This document shows, in pieces, positions 1 through 8,912 of a stretch of 64,000 nucleotides of DNA. Under the pieces are notes generated by a model that saw nothing but the letters and a program-made list of their open reading frames with translations, was not told where the DNA came from and ran no database searches. How positions within the stretch are numbered: the stretch's first letter is position 1; each line of letters opens with the position of its first letter. The position numbers were made by a program, and so were the translations under genes. The stretch lies in the NCBI GenBank assembly GCA_949987705.1, contig OX465281.1:8162001-8226000 (forward strand). Reading direction: 5' to 3'. This DNA is from Thereva unica (Eukaryota > Arthropoda > Insecta > Diptera > Therevidae).

Positions 1-992
1 TAGACGCAGAATTATCTCGTGAAGTCCTGGAAAATCCAAGCACCAGGGCATTGTCTGTTGTTATGCAAGGTATTTTGTTTTTCTGTTATATGTATTAAAA
101 ACTATTTCTGAATATAAAAATATTTGAAACAGGTGCAGAACATATCACAGACAGTATCACGGAAGTAAAATAGATTTTAAGTCAACATTGCCAAAATGAA
201 AGCGAAACTCATCCATAAGATGTTTTTTAAGATTATCCTATTTAAGTCATTTTTAGTGCGTTTGATTAAATAAGTTATTTTGTACGACATTTTTATTGTG
301 AAAATAGAAAAATATTGCTGTATTTATTTTTTGTGTTGGAACAAAATAAGAAAGAACAAAAAGTTATTTGTGTATATTTTGAAAGATGTATTCGAGATTT
401 CATTTAAGTGCCTAATAAAATTCTTTCAACTAAATTTTGTGTTAATTAATTCTATTTTGGAGATAAAAAGGGTTACAATTTATCAACGTAATAACAACAA
501 CAATCCGTTAAAAAGCAGTATTTTTCCGAATTTATTCCAAAAAAAAAACACATAACCACACTTCGAAGTCCCATGAATCTTTGAAATTGAAGTCCCATGA
601 ATCTTTGAATGTGAGTGTGAGATTTTGTTGTGCATGGCTTGTAAATATAGAAGGCTTTGTCTTGGGACCTTGAAAAATGAAAATACCTTGAAAATTGCGA
701 TTTCGATGTTTTAGCAATACAATGGCACCTCGACTCATTTGAAGTGAGACATTGTACTGGTTCAAAAGGAAAAATAGGCTCCTCTTATAAACTCATTTTA
801 TAATCGTGTCCTACTCAACACTATTCTCTTTACCTCAAACTAAACTTTATGCTTACCCTATTCCAGTGGCGTAGGAACGGGGGCGGGTACCCAAACCTAC
901 CACCCCCCCCCTGCCTTTTGTATGAAAATACCTTGAAAATTTCGATTTCGATTTTCGGACCGATTACAATAACTTCCCTATACTAACACTAT
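1..992. other. intergenic, repeat scraps only
   Basis: No gene is supported here. A stretch beginning CAGTGGCGTAGG at 864 looks like the end of a hAT-type transposon (their inverted repeats commonly begin CAGTGGCG), but no partner end is visible. Two related segments (about 660-700 and 921-990) share the phrase GAAAATACCTTGAAAATT. A third copy lies inverted at about 12036-12110. The short phrase CCCATGAATCTTTGAA is duplicated at about 571-612. Confidence 0.5.
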
Positions 993-1241
993 GCTTTCGT
1001 ACATTTTACTACTGACCATGAAGAATTGAGATTAGAATTTTTTTTACCAAGAACAAATTGACATTATTGCATAATATTTTGACCGTTTAACATGTCTGAA
1101 AGCAATGAACAAAACCCAGCAGGAAAAAATTAATAAAAGTTCTTTAATTAGAAATATTTAATAATTTTTTTAAAAATCTTATCACAGTGTTATCATGTGA
1201 GGTTTTTTTAGGGAGAAAAAAATTATTATAAATACTCGAAA
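993..1241 (+). repeat. duplicated upstream block of neprilysin-like copy 1
   Basis: This stretch is closely matched by 8602-8852 upstream of copy 2 and, in reverse complement, by about 14960-15215 upstream of copy 3. The duplication units therefore carried the 5' flank along with the gene. Shared landmarks are the phrases CTTTCGT, ACCATGA, CAAGAACAAAT, GCATAATATTTTGACC and TCTTATCACAGTGTTATCA. It probably contains whatever regulatory sites the three genes share. Confidence 0.8.
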
Positions 1242-1262
1242 ATGTTTAAATGTAAATTCAGT
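1227..1262 (+). promoter_or_regulatory. TATA box and initiator of copy 1
   Basis: TATAAATA at 1227-1234 is followed by TCAGTT at 1258-1263, a perfect match to the insect initiator TCAKTY. The first T of the TATA box lies 33 bases before the initiator A at 1260, which is about the usual spacing. Identical spacing occurs in copies 2 and 3. If used, transcription begins downstream of the first in-frame ATG (1242), so translation would start at the ATG at 1302. Confidence 0.65.
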
Positions 1263-1301
1263 TTATTTTCGGCAATCGTGAAACTAGTTTCCTACGACAA
1301 A

Positions 1302-2990
1302 ATGAGTGTTGATAGAAAGAATATTGTTTTTAGTGTTTCAATATTAATTTTTTTACTCGTCAGAAACATGGCCGCATTGGATGAATTTCGGAAAATTGTG
1401 GAAGAAATGGACTTACATAAAATTCATCCTTGTGATGATTTTTATGGCTACGCGTGTGGAAATTTTACCGAAAGTCAATTGGCGATGAGAAGTAATTTCA
1501 ATAATACTTATCGCGAAAATGAATTATTTTCGAAATATTTTCTTTTTGATAAATATGAATTAAATGACTACGAAAAGAAAGTAAAAGATTTTTATGAATC
1601 GTGTACGAAAATTGGTAGTACACACCTTATTGTTGATAGTCTGAGTCTTTCGAAATTGACTGGAGGTTGGCCAATGTACAATAAAGACTGGAAACCAGAT
1701 AATTTCGATGTTTTTGAAGTGATTGGTGAATTTTTGTATAATGATTTTGAAATTTTATTTGCTGTAGAAAATAAGCATTTATCACCTGAACATGATGCTA
1801 TTATTATTAAAGAAGTCATAAATATAAATTGCGAGTCTCACCTTAAGAGCTATGAAGAAAAGAGAAAGTACAGGATACTAAATCGTTTCAATATAGGGCA
1901 GGATATTAAAGAAATTGTACAGGAGATTATGATATTTGAGAGCAATTACTGCAACATTCCTAATCGCGGAGCAAAACGGTATAAAATTTCGAATTTTAAA
2001 TACCTCGGAGTAGATTGGGAGCAAATACTATCGAAAGTTACTGGTAGAAAAATAACAGGCGATGACCAAATACAGTTTGAAAGTAAAGTTATTAAATTAA
2101 TTGAATTAATAAAAGAAACTGATCCGAAAATTATGGCTAATTACTTACTTTATAAAATAATGGAATTCAGTGATGTTGAGCATGAATCAAATATATGCAC
2201 AAATCTTGTTGAATATTGCTTTACAATAACCCGTCAATATTTTCCATCGGCGATTTTTAATGCTGTTGTAAGACATCTTAGCGATATTGATAGGCAAAAA
2301 TATCTCGATCTACTACAGTGGGGCGTTGACGAAATCAAGGGCAACCAAGATAAACTATTACTTTTTACTGATACCGAAAACTTCTTAAATTTACCAGAAT
2401 ATTATGGACAATTAAATATAAATAAAAATAATTATTTAGAAAATTTATACATTATTAACAAATACAAGAAGCAGCTAACACCATTCTCAGATTTATTACA
2501 ACTATCAGCGGTATTGGATAAAGGTAAAGATATCAGTGGAGCAACCAAAACATATTTACTAACTGGTTTTGAAATATTAAAACACCTAACCAATGAAGTA
2601 ATTCCCAAGGATATATATGATTGCTTAAAATCACAAAAAAAGAATTATGCAACTCATCTTGATATCAATACGTTTACAGGACGTTTCGGATATTTATTCG
2701 AGCTAATTGATCCATTTATGAGAATTGTTGATAATCAATTGGCTAGTCCAGATGGTAAATATTATAATAGTGATGAGGCGAAAATACTGAATGAACATGA
2801 CTTAACATATAAGAAGCTATTTTTGGAATATACCATGCAGCAACTTTATTTATCAATTGATTCTAAAACACCAAAAAGTTTGGATATCTATTTGGCACTC
2901 TATTACAATTCGGAGGTGTTTGCTGAAATTTATAATTGTCCAGTTGGGTCCGTAATGAATCCGGAGAAAAAATGTAAATTTTTTAAATAA
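1302..2990 (+). CDS. neprilysin-like (M13 family) secreted protein without catalytic site, copy 1
   Basis: Intronless, 562 residues from the ATG at 1302. The frame also has an upstream ATG at 1242 that would add 20 residues. The 1302 start is preferred because it places a signal peptide (basic start, hydrophobic run, then AA before LDEF) at the very N terminus, has a CAAAATG context, and lies after the predicted initiator. Family markers are PCDDFYGYACGNF just after the signal peptide, LTGGWPM about 110 residues in, and NCPVGSVMNPEKKC at the C terminus, all characteristic of M13 peptidases. Active M13 enzymes are about 700-750 residues with HExxH and ExxxD zinc motifs. Neither motif is present, and the segment that should carry them is missing. 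It is therefore probably a secreted pseudo-peptidase, as known for many fly neprilysin-like paralogues. Compared with copies 2 and 3 it lacks three residues (SKN) before PCDDF. Substrate or partner is unknown. Confidence 0.85.
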   Translation: MSVDRKNIVFSVSILIFLLVRNMAALDEFRKIVEEMDLHKIHPCDDFYGYACGNFTESQLAMRSNFNNTYRENELFSKYFLFDKYELNDYEKKVKDFYESCTKIGSTHLIVDSLSLSKLTGGWPMYNKDWKPDNFDVFEVIGEFLYNDFEILFAVENKHLSPEHDAIIIKEVININCESHLKSYEEKRKYRILNRFNIGQDIKEIVQEIMIFESNYCNIPNRGAKRYKISNFKYLGVDWEQILSKVTGRKITGDDQIQFESKVIKLIELIKETDPKIMANYLLYKIMEFSDVEHESNICTNLVEYCFTITRQYFPSAIFNAVVRHLSDIDRQKYLDLLQWGVDEIKGNQDKLLLFTDTENFLNLPEYYGQLNINKNNYLENLYIINKYKKQLTPFSDLLQLSAVLDKGKDISGATKTYLLTGFEILKHLTNEVIPKDIYDCLKSQKKNYATHLDINTFTGRFGYLFELIDPFMRIVDNQLASPDGKYYNSDEAKILNEHDLTYKKLFLEYTMQQLYLSIDSKTPKSLDIYLALYYNSEVFAEIYNCPVGSVMNPEKKCKFFK

Positions 2991-3041
2991 ATTTATGCCG
3001 AGTTAAAAATGATGAAACATTATAATCTATTCTTCAATCGA

Positions 3042-3047
3042 AATAAA
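3042..3047 (+). promoter_or_regulatory. polyadenylation signal of copy 1
   Basis: AATAAA lies 52 bases after the stop codon. The same motif occurs in the conserved 3' flank of copies 2 and 3, which supports its use. Confidence 0.6.
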
Positions 3048-3559
3048 ATGGAAATTGTTTATTGTAATGTTTTTTTTTTTCTAATTTTAGACCATTTGGT
3101 TATCAGGGGTCGTCCATAAATTACTTGAGGCGTTTTTTCGACGTAAAGAAAAAAATGAGCCGCCATTTTGGATTTTGAATGACGCCGCACAGCTAATAGT
3201 ATTCTTGTCATACCCTTTTATTTTAAACGCACACCGAGTGGCTTGTAAAGATAAAGGTAATCCGCCATTTTGTGATGGCCGCCAGTTTCGATTTTGAATG
3301 ACGCCACATAGCGAATTGTATTCTACTTATCATACCCTTTCATTTGATACCTCTTGATTTGGGGAGCCGGAGAACCCGATTGCAAAATTCGGCCGCCATC
3401 TTGGAATTTTAACAAAATGGTCAGATTGTATTGTCATGCGAACTATTCGTATGTGCAAAATTTGAAGTTGATTGATTATATGGGAGTGGGTCATAATCAA
3501 ATTGGAAGATTTGTTTACACTACCCACACATACATATGAACATAATATAAGGCCACACA

Positions 3560-4015
3560 CCTCCCCGGCCGCCAATCGGATGGCGCCTGCAGTCCAAGAA
3601 AACTGATAAAAATCTTTATATGTATGGGCATTTGTCGTCAGTTTGTGCCTGAAGATCTAGGGTGAGAGCACGTAAGTTGTTTCAATTGCTCTCTTCCTAA
3701 AAATATATTTGTAATACTTGAATTTTTGTATGGTGTATGATGGTCCGTGTATTTTAAAGGTTTTTTCCAGTCTAACCTGTTTGTACCTTTAAAGTTTTCG
3801 TTGATGCCACATTTTTGCACTTGAATTAACAACCCGTTATGCTAAACTGTCGTCTTCGCCAGTGTGTCTGTAGGAAATAGTGACGTCACCTACCTATCAT
3901 GCCACGGCCTATCAGGCGGATACCTGAAGTCCTCATCCCTCAGTCAGACTGAATATTATGTGGCCTTCATGGGGCTGTGCCTGCCGTCCTGGCTGGCCGG
4001 CGGCCTGTAAGTAAA
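3560..4015 (+). repeat. dispersed repeat family A, copy 1
   Basis: Shares a long series of phrases in the same order with 52430-52800: ATGGCGCC, CAGTCCA, GTCGTCAGTT/ATCGTCAGTT, GCCTGAAGAT, AAGTTTTCGTTG, CACTTGAATTAACAA, GCTAAACTGTC, GGCGGATACCTGAAGTCCTC and CAGTCAGACTGA. Family unknown; no ORF is seen. Confidence 0.65.
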
Positions 4016-4819
4016 TGGGGTTTTCTAGCAATTTTACACAGTTTCTTAACAAAAAAAAATTAGGTGATATTTGTCGAGACCTTTTGGGCTAATGGCAGGA
4101 GAAGCCTCTCTTGGAGATGACTCTCCACCATATCAACCTTACTAGCTGGGACAAGCTCTAATGCCCAACCATGCAATACAAATAACCAAATAGCCTCCAA
4201 ACAAAGTGGTGCTGTTGGCGAAACGTCGAGGAAGCAGCTCTGAGAAAACATACTTCCTCTATTGCCGCTACAAGCGGAACTGTGACCCTAAAATCACCAT
4301 CGAAATCCGTATGGAGCCCCCTGCCCATAAAGGCTTGCAAAAGGGGAGATATATCCAGTAAGGAAATGGCAGGCAGGCAGTACTCGAAAAAAGTTTTATC
4401 TAGGACAACTGGTAATACAATTTATGTGAAGTGAAAGCTTCGAACAAAAGGCGCCGAAAGACAATCTCGCTCCACCCTCAACAAGGGCTAGGGCCGGCGC
4501 TGCGTTAACCCGTAAAAAAGTAACAATATTAATCCGGTTTTGAGCGTTTATTTTATTTTATTTGTACAAGCCTTTACATATGTACATAGGCCAAAGGAGG
4601 TGTTGATTATATGGGAATGTGGTAAGGGGTCGTCCATAAATTACATGAGGCGTTTAGAGGAGGGAGGGGGTCGAGCCGAATCTCATCAAATCTCACGTGG
4701 GGGGAGAGGGGGTGTCTCGGCAAATACCAAGTAATTTTTTTTTTGTTTTAAAGAAACAGTGTAAAATGCCGAGAAAGCTGGGTTAAATTAAGTAAAACAT
4801 GTTTCTCCACTAAAGACCT

Positions 4820-5150
4820 CCATTCACTTACAGGCCGCCGGTAGGCAGTGGCCTGTCAGACTAGGTCGACCAGCACGACTAAGCTTGACTCAGTCTAACT
4901 GAGAGATGATGCTTTAGGTACCCGCCAGACAGGCCGTGGCATGCAGATGAAATCATGATTCTCTACAGACACATAGGTGAAAACGACTGCTTAACATAGC
5001 AGGTTATTAATTCAAGCGCAAAAATGTTCATGGTCTCAACGAAAGCTTCAAGGCGGCTGGTAATACTTCGCCTCAAGGCTAAAACTTTCAGGCCACGGCC
5101 TGCCGGCGAACTGTGTGTAAATTGGGCCCTTAAGATGTGCAACAACAAGA
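4820..5150 (-). repeat. dispersed repeat family A, inverted copy
   Basis: Its reverse complement follows the same order of phrases as the copies at 3560-4015 and 52430-52800, including AAGCTTTCGTTG, GCGCTTGAATTAATAAC and the tail CGGCGGCCTGTAAGTGAATGG. It diverges from them by many substitutions, so this is an old family. Confidence 0.6.
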
Positions 5151-6242
5151 AAGCACATGCTGAATTTTAGCGTAATGAAATGTTGGGTGAGTGTTCACGT
5201 TTTGGTAGTTGTGTGTCCACCACAAGCAGAAAAGCGAGGAGGGCAAGCAGTCCGCATTATCAATTATCTCAAATAAAATCTTGCACCCAAACCCCCCCCC
5301 CCCCATTCACACAGATGAACTTTTTACACACCTTTCACTAGATTTCACTACGGTTACGTACACGGATTTTATACGCGAAGGCCTTTCCTGCAGTTCTACA
5401 TTGAAACTCTGTGTTTACGGCCGTAATTTCGTATTTTTAATATAAATACTATGGATTTTATAAAATTTTGGAGCGGACCAAGTATAGAACCTTGAGATAT
5501 AGATTTTTTCAAACTCCATGACACAAAAAATTTGAACAGCTCTGGCCACCTCATTGCCAAATTTTATAAATCATTTCCTCGTTTTTTAGTTAAAACGGCA
5601 ACAAACGCAGAAAAAACTCAACAAAATAATTTGGGAAGGGATGCGCCCATGCCGAATGAATAAAGTTAATTAATCTGTGTTGAGCAGAGCTTTTAAATAC
5701 ATATAAAACTACTGCTCACCATCGTAATAAGCATAATTTTACTATAATTATGCGAAATATTTCTCATTTCTAAATTTAAAATAATTTAAAAAAAATGCTG
5801 AAAAAAATTCCTTTGAATAAATGAGCGTTCTCATTCATAAACCGACAGTTTACACAACCACGCAACACAACCTCCCCGGGCAGAAGCGCGTATGCGACTG
5901 GCAGAAAACGTCAACAATCTAGTAATCAAAGTGATAAAAACACAAATTTCGTATTTTTTAGTAGAAATTACTACAAATTATTTCTGTAGCATATGTGTAA
6001 AATATAATAACCTTAAAATAAAAAAAATATATAAAAGACATAATTTGTAAATTTTTTAAATATGGGTCGCGCCAAAAGAGTTGATGCCGAGAAAGTCGCG
6101 TTTTCCATGCGCAGTAGAATTCCCGCATGCCGTTCCCGTCCTTTTGCCTAGTCGCAACAAATTTCGAAGGGGAAATTTGAAAATACATAAGCGCATTTCT
6201 TATCGATATGTGCGCAATTTTAGCTTTTTCAAAAAAAAGAGG

Positions 6243-6271
6243 CTCTGTCCGTCTGTCCGTCTGTCCGTCTG
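6243..6271. repeat. TCCGTCTG microsatellite
   Basis: About three and a half head-to-tail copies of the octamer TCCGTCTG. Confidence 0.7.
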
Positions 6272-6516
6272 AAGCCTACTTTCATCTCTGAAAGTACTGC
6301 AGATACAGACTTGGGAAATATCTCAAAATGCTCAACTCAACTGAGAAAATGGTCTGGAAATTTCAACCAGAAGTATATTTAAACAACAAAAAAGAGCCTT
6401 TAAAGAAAATATTGTGACTAATTTTTGTGTTCTAAGGCTTATAACTTCTTAATTATTCATTTTACCACAAAATTTCCAAGTAATAAATTGTAGATTATTT
6501 AATTCTAAACAAAAAG

Positions 6517-6727
6517 TGTCCTTGCAAATTTCCGGTAAGATGTGCCGTTTCGGAGATATAGTGGAAAACCCATTTGCATACGTTTTCCAAGATGGCGGCC
6601 AAATAGGGGGGAGGGTTAGAATCCCGAAAACTCAAACTTAAGCTCACCCTGACCCCCCCCCCTACACATCCCAAAAATAAAACCTTGTCCTGCATTTTTG
6701 CAATGTTAAAGTACCATTTCCATGGAC
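6517..6727. repeat. half copy of the foldback MITE seen at 38103
   Basis: Matches the right-hand two thirds of the element at 38103-38387, including CGGAGATATAGTGGAAA, AAGATGGCGGC and the terminal arm ending CCATTTCCATGGAC. The inverted left arm is absent here. Confidence 0.6.
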
Positions 6728-7232
6728 TATAAAGGGCTAGGGAAACTCCCTCGTCCATGGGGCTGCGAGTTCGATCCTTCCGCTCGCGGTGCTTTTTTTT
6801 CGTCATAATAATTTTTTTTAATTTCCTTCGGGGATTTTGTTTCATATGAAACAAGTTTTTGACATGAATACGTCTCTAAATTTGCTTCCAGAACAAAAAC
6901 CGATGATAACGAAATTATGGCATATAGTTTTTATTTTCTGCTCAAAAACTATTGTTTATATTGAATAAAGAAATATACCATGACGTGTGTGAAGAATCAA
7001 AGAATTTTATTGTTTACATTTGATTTCCTTTTTTTTAAGCTATGATGATTATATTGTAGTGTTTGTTAAATACTTTGGTAAGTTTTAGATTACGCAGTCT
7101 CACAACTTATAACCCTACATAAGCTTTTAACAAAAACTTTTCAAGATTAATTATATATAGCGTTGGTCAGTTTGATACTTATGAATCTCCATGGCCAAAC
7201 TAGGGTGCGGTAAGCCGAATTTTTAACAATAA

Positions 7233-7710
7233 AGGGGAGTTTACATCCCAGACTCAAATTGGAAGAACAAAGTGGCCCTGTACAAAATGCAAGCGCAAAG
7301 TTTCGTCGAAAGCTCAAAATTTTTTACAACTGTCAAATGGAAATTTTTTAACACTATCGCAGAGAAAACAATTTAATTAGCTGCAAAGCCTTTTTATTAG
7401 TTTCAAACATTTTTACATTTCGTTTTTGATTTTCCAAGCTGTCGAAAACAAGGTAAATATGCAAAAACTTCTAACAAAACCACAAGAAACCGCGAAAGTG
7501 ACATCTAGTAGGCACTAGAATACTTAAATTTAACGAAACTAAAAGCTTTTTTCCGACATTCGCATTCGTAAAGTAGAATAGAACTCTACTTTGAGGCTGC
7601 CGTTTGCTGTTGCCACTTTGGTGAAACAGAGACAGAGCCATACTATCTTCTATGCGATAAAAGAGTTCACATTTGCGCTTCCACTTTGAGGCTGGGATGT
7701 AAACTCCCCT
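7233..7710. mobile_element. MITE with 33-bp inverted repeats and TAA duplication
   Basis: 478 bp. The ends start AGGGGAGTTTACATCCCAG and remain inverted copies for 33 bases with two mismatches (7233-7265 and 7678-7710). TAA flanks both sides (7230-7232 and 7711-7713). A three-base TWA duplication is typical of PIF/Harbinger elements, so a Harbinger-type non-autonomous element is the best guess. No ORF is present. Confidence 0.65.
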
Positions 7711-8154
7711 TAAGACATGTATGTTTAAGTAAAATAATACACCTAATTCTGTTGTGCAAAGTGCACCACATTAGATTTTCCTCCAATCCAAAGAAAAATG
7801 TTTAGATTCGTTTTCTATAGTGTTTACATGTGTGATGTGCTTTTTTTTGCAATTTGACACATTCGAATTATTGGCCTCGATTCCCAGATCCGGCGGCTTG
7901 GAAGTGAGTGCGGATCAATCTCCACTTAATATATTGTCATCCAATCTGAAGTGTTATTCAACAGAAAGAATACCATGAAAAAGCGTAATTAGTGGCTAGT
8001 CTCTAGGCACAACATCCCACTAGTTTATTTGTGTGCAACTTTAATTTCCCCAGCTGCGCGCTCCGGCATCCACTCTTTTGGCGCGACCTCTAATCATTGA
8101 AGTCCCAGAAAATACACCTCAAGCAATACGCAGTCGCGACTGATTACATGGCAG

Positions 8155-8339
8155 CATGGTACAATAATGCAAGGTAGGCTCGCAAGGAAAAGCTCTGTTT
8201 CCATCTTGAAAATCTCCTACCATTTTTATATGAGAAAAGATCTGAGGGACGTCACGAGAGAGCTTTTTTCCTTTGTGAACTAAGATCTGGGTGACGTCAC
8301 GGGGCCCTTATGAGCTTACCTTGTAATTATTGTACCATG
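8155..8339. mobile_element. 185-bp hAT-type MITE
   Basis: Inverted ends begin CATGGTACAATAAT and continue CAAGGTAGGCTC on the left, with a near match on the right. A perfect 8-bp duplication CATGGCAG flanks the element (8147-8154 and 8340-8347). An 8-bp target duplication is the signature of hAT transposition. Inside are two similar repeats, each containing GATCTG and GACGTCAC. Confidence 0.75.
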
Positions 8340-8411
8340 CATGGCAGCAAGTGATTTGATAGGAGGAGTTAACTGAAGCTTTTGTCTGAACTTTTAAACA
8401 TTTTTAAGAGC

Positions 8412-8570
8412 TTAGCTGGGGAACATGCGCTGGATGTCCCGAGGTTTGAAAACAACTATACCATGATCATGATCAATGTTCAGGCGTAGATCATCCGTTA
8501 ATTTTGTGAGGGCAGTACTGCAACTATGGTTCTTCCTAAAGCCATGCTGGAATTCAGTTAAAAAGGAATT
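8412..8570 (-). pseudogene. reverse transcriptase fragment of a non-LTR element
   Basis: The minus strand reads an open stretch containing FQHGFRKNHSCSTAL followed by TKLTDDLR, the characteristic QxGFRxxxSCxTAL segment of the RT domain of jockey/CR1-like retrotransposons. It ends at a stop codon at 8412-8414. Upstream and downstream domains are not visible, so this is a short relic just 5' of neprilysin-like copy 2. Confidence 0.65.
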
Positions 8571-8601
8571 AAATTCAACGTATTGGTTTAAAAAAAAGAA
8601 A

Positions 8602-8852
8602 AGCTTTCGTTCATCGTACTACTGACCATGAGAAATTGAGATTAGAATTTTTTTTTACCAAGAACAAATTGACATTATTGCATAATATTTTGACCATTTA
8701 ACATGACAGATAGCAATGAACAAAAACCAGCAGGAAAAAATGAATAAAAATTCTTTTATTAGAAATATTTAATAATTTTTTCTTTTTTAAATCTTATCAC
8801 AGTGTTATCAGTTTTTTTTTAGGGAGAAATAATTTGTTATAAATACTCGAAA
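8602..8852 (+). repeat. duplicated upstream block of copy 2
   Basis: Same block as 993-1241, with scattered substitutions and small indels. It ends at the position that is ATG in copies 1 and 3 but TTG here. Confidence 0.8.
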
Positions 8853-8874
8853 TTGTTTAAATGTAAATTCAGTT
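8838..8874 (+). promoter_or_regulatory. TATA box and initiator of copy 2
   Basis: TATAAATA at 8838-8845 and TCAGTT at 8869-8874, with the initiator A (8871) 33 bases from the first T of the TATA box, exactly as in copy 1. Confidence 0.65.
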
Positions 8875-8912
8875 TATTTTCGGCAATCGTGAAACTTGTT
8901 TCCTACGGCAAA

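Larger units (their letters stand above)
3048..6064. other. intergenic repeat-rich region
   Basis: No coding region is supported. It holds GGGGTCGTCCATAAATTAC at 3108-3126 and again at about 4627-4645 (the same dispersed repeat twice). It also holds imperfect internal repeats built on CGCCATTTTG and GATTTTGAATGACGCC (3150-3420) and two copies of the dispersed family listed separately. 5450-6060 shows nothing recognisable. Confidence 0.5.
6065..8088. mobile_element. 2-kb segment bounded by 25-bp inverted repeats
   Basis: The left end reads GGTCGCGCCAAAAGAGT then TGATGCCG (6065-6089). The right end, read in from 8088 on the other strand, gives the same 25 bases with one mismatch. No clear target duplication is visible and no transposase ORF lies between, so it would be non-autonomous. 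It contains a nested element (7233-7710), half of another MITE (6517-6727) and a (TCCGTCTG)n microsatellite. A chance pairing of 25 bases is unlikely, but the element class is unknown. Confidence 0.5.

Noticed and set aside
1242..1301. First 20 codons (MFKCKFSLF...) as part of the neprilysin-like proteins
   Set aside because: The initiation codon is TTG in copy 2, the predicted initiator lies downstream of it, and the signal peptide begins at codon 21.
1302..2990. Active neprilysin metallopeptidase
   Set aside because: No HExxH or ExxxD is found in any of the three paralogues.
6765..6800. tRNA-like B box (GAGTTCGATCC) suggesting a SINE
   Set aside because: No A box at the expected distance and no second copy with the same boundaries was seen.
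6495..6854. 119-codon minus-strand ORF
   Set aside because: It overlaps the half MITE copy and microsatellite-like sequence, has no recognisable domain, and the homologous MITE at 38103 shows unrelated frames.
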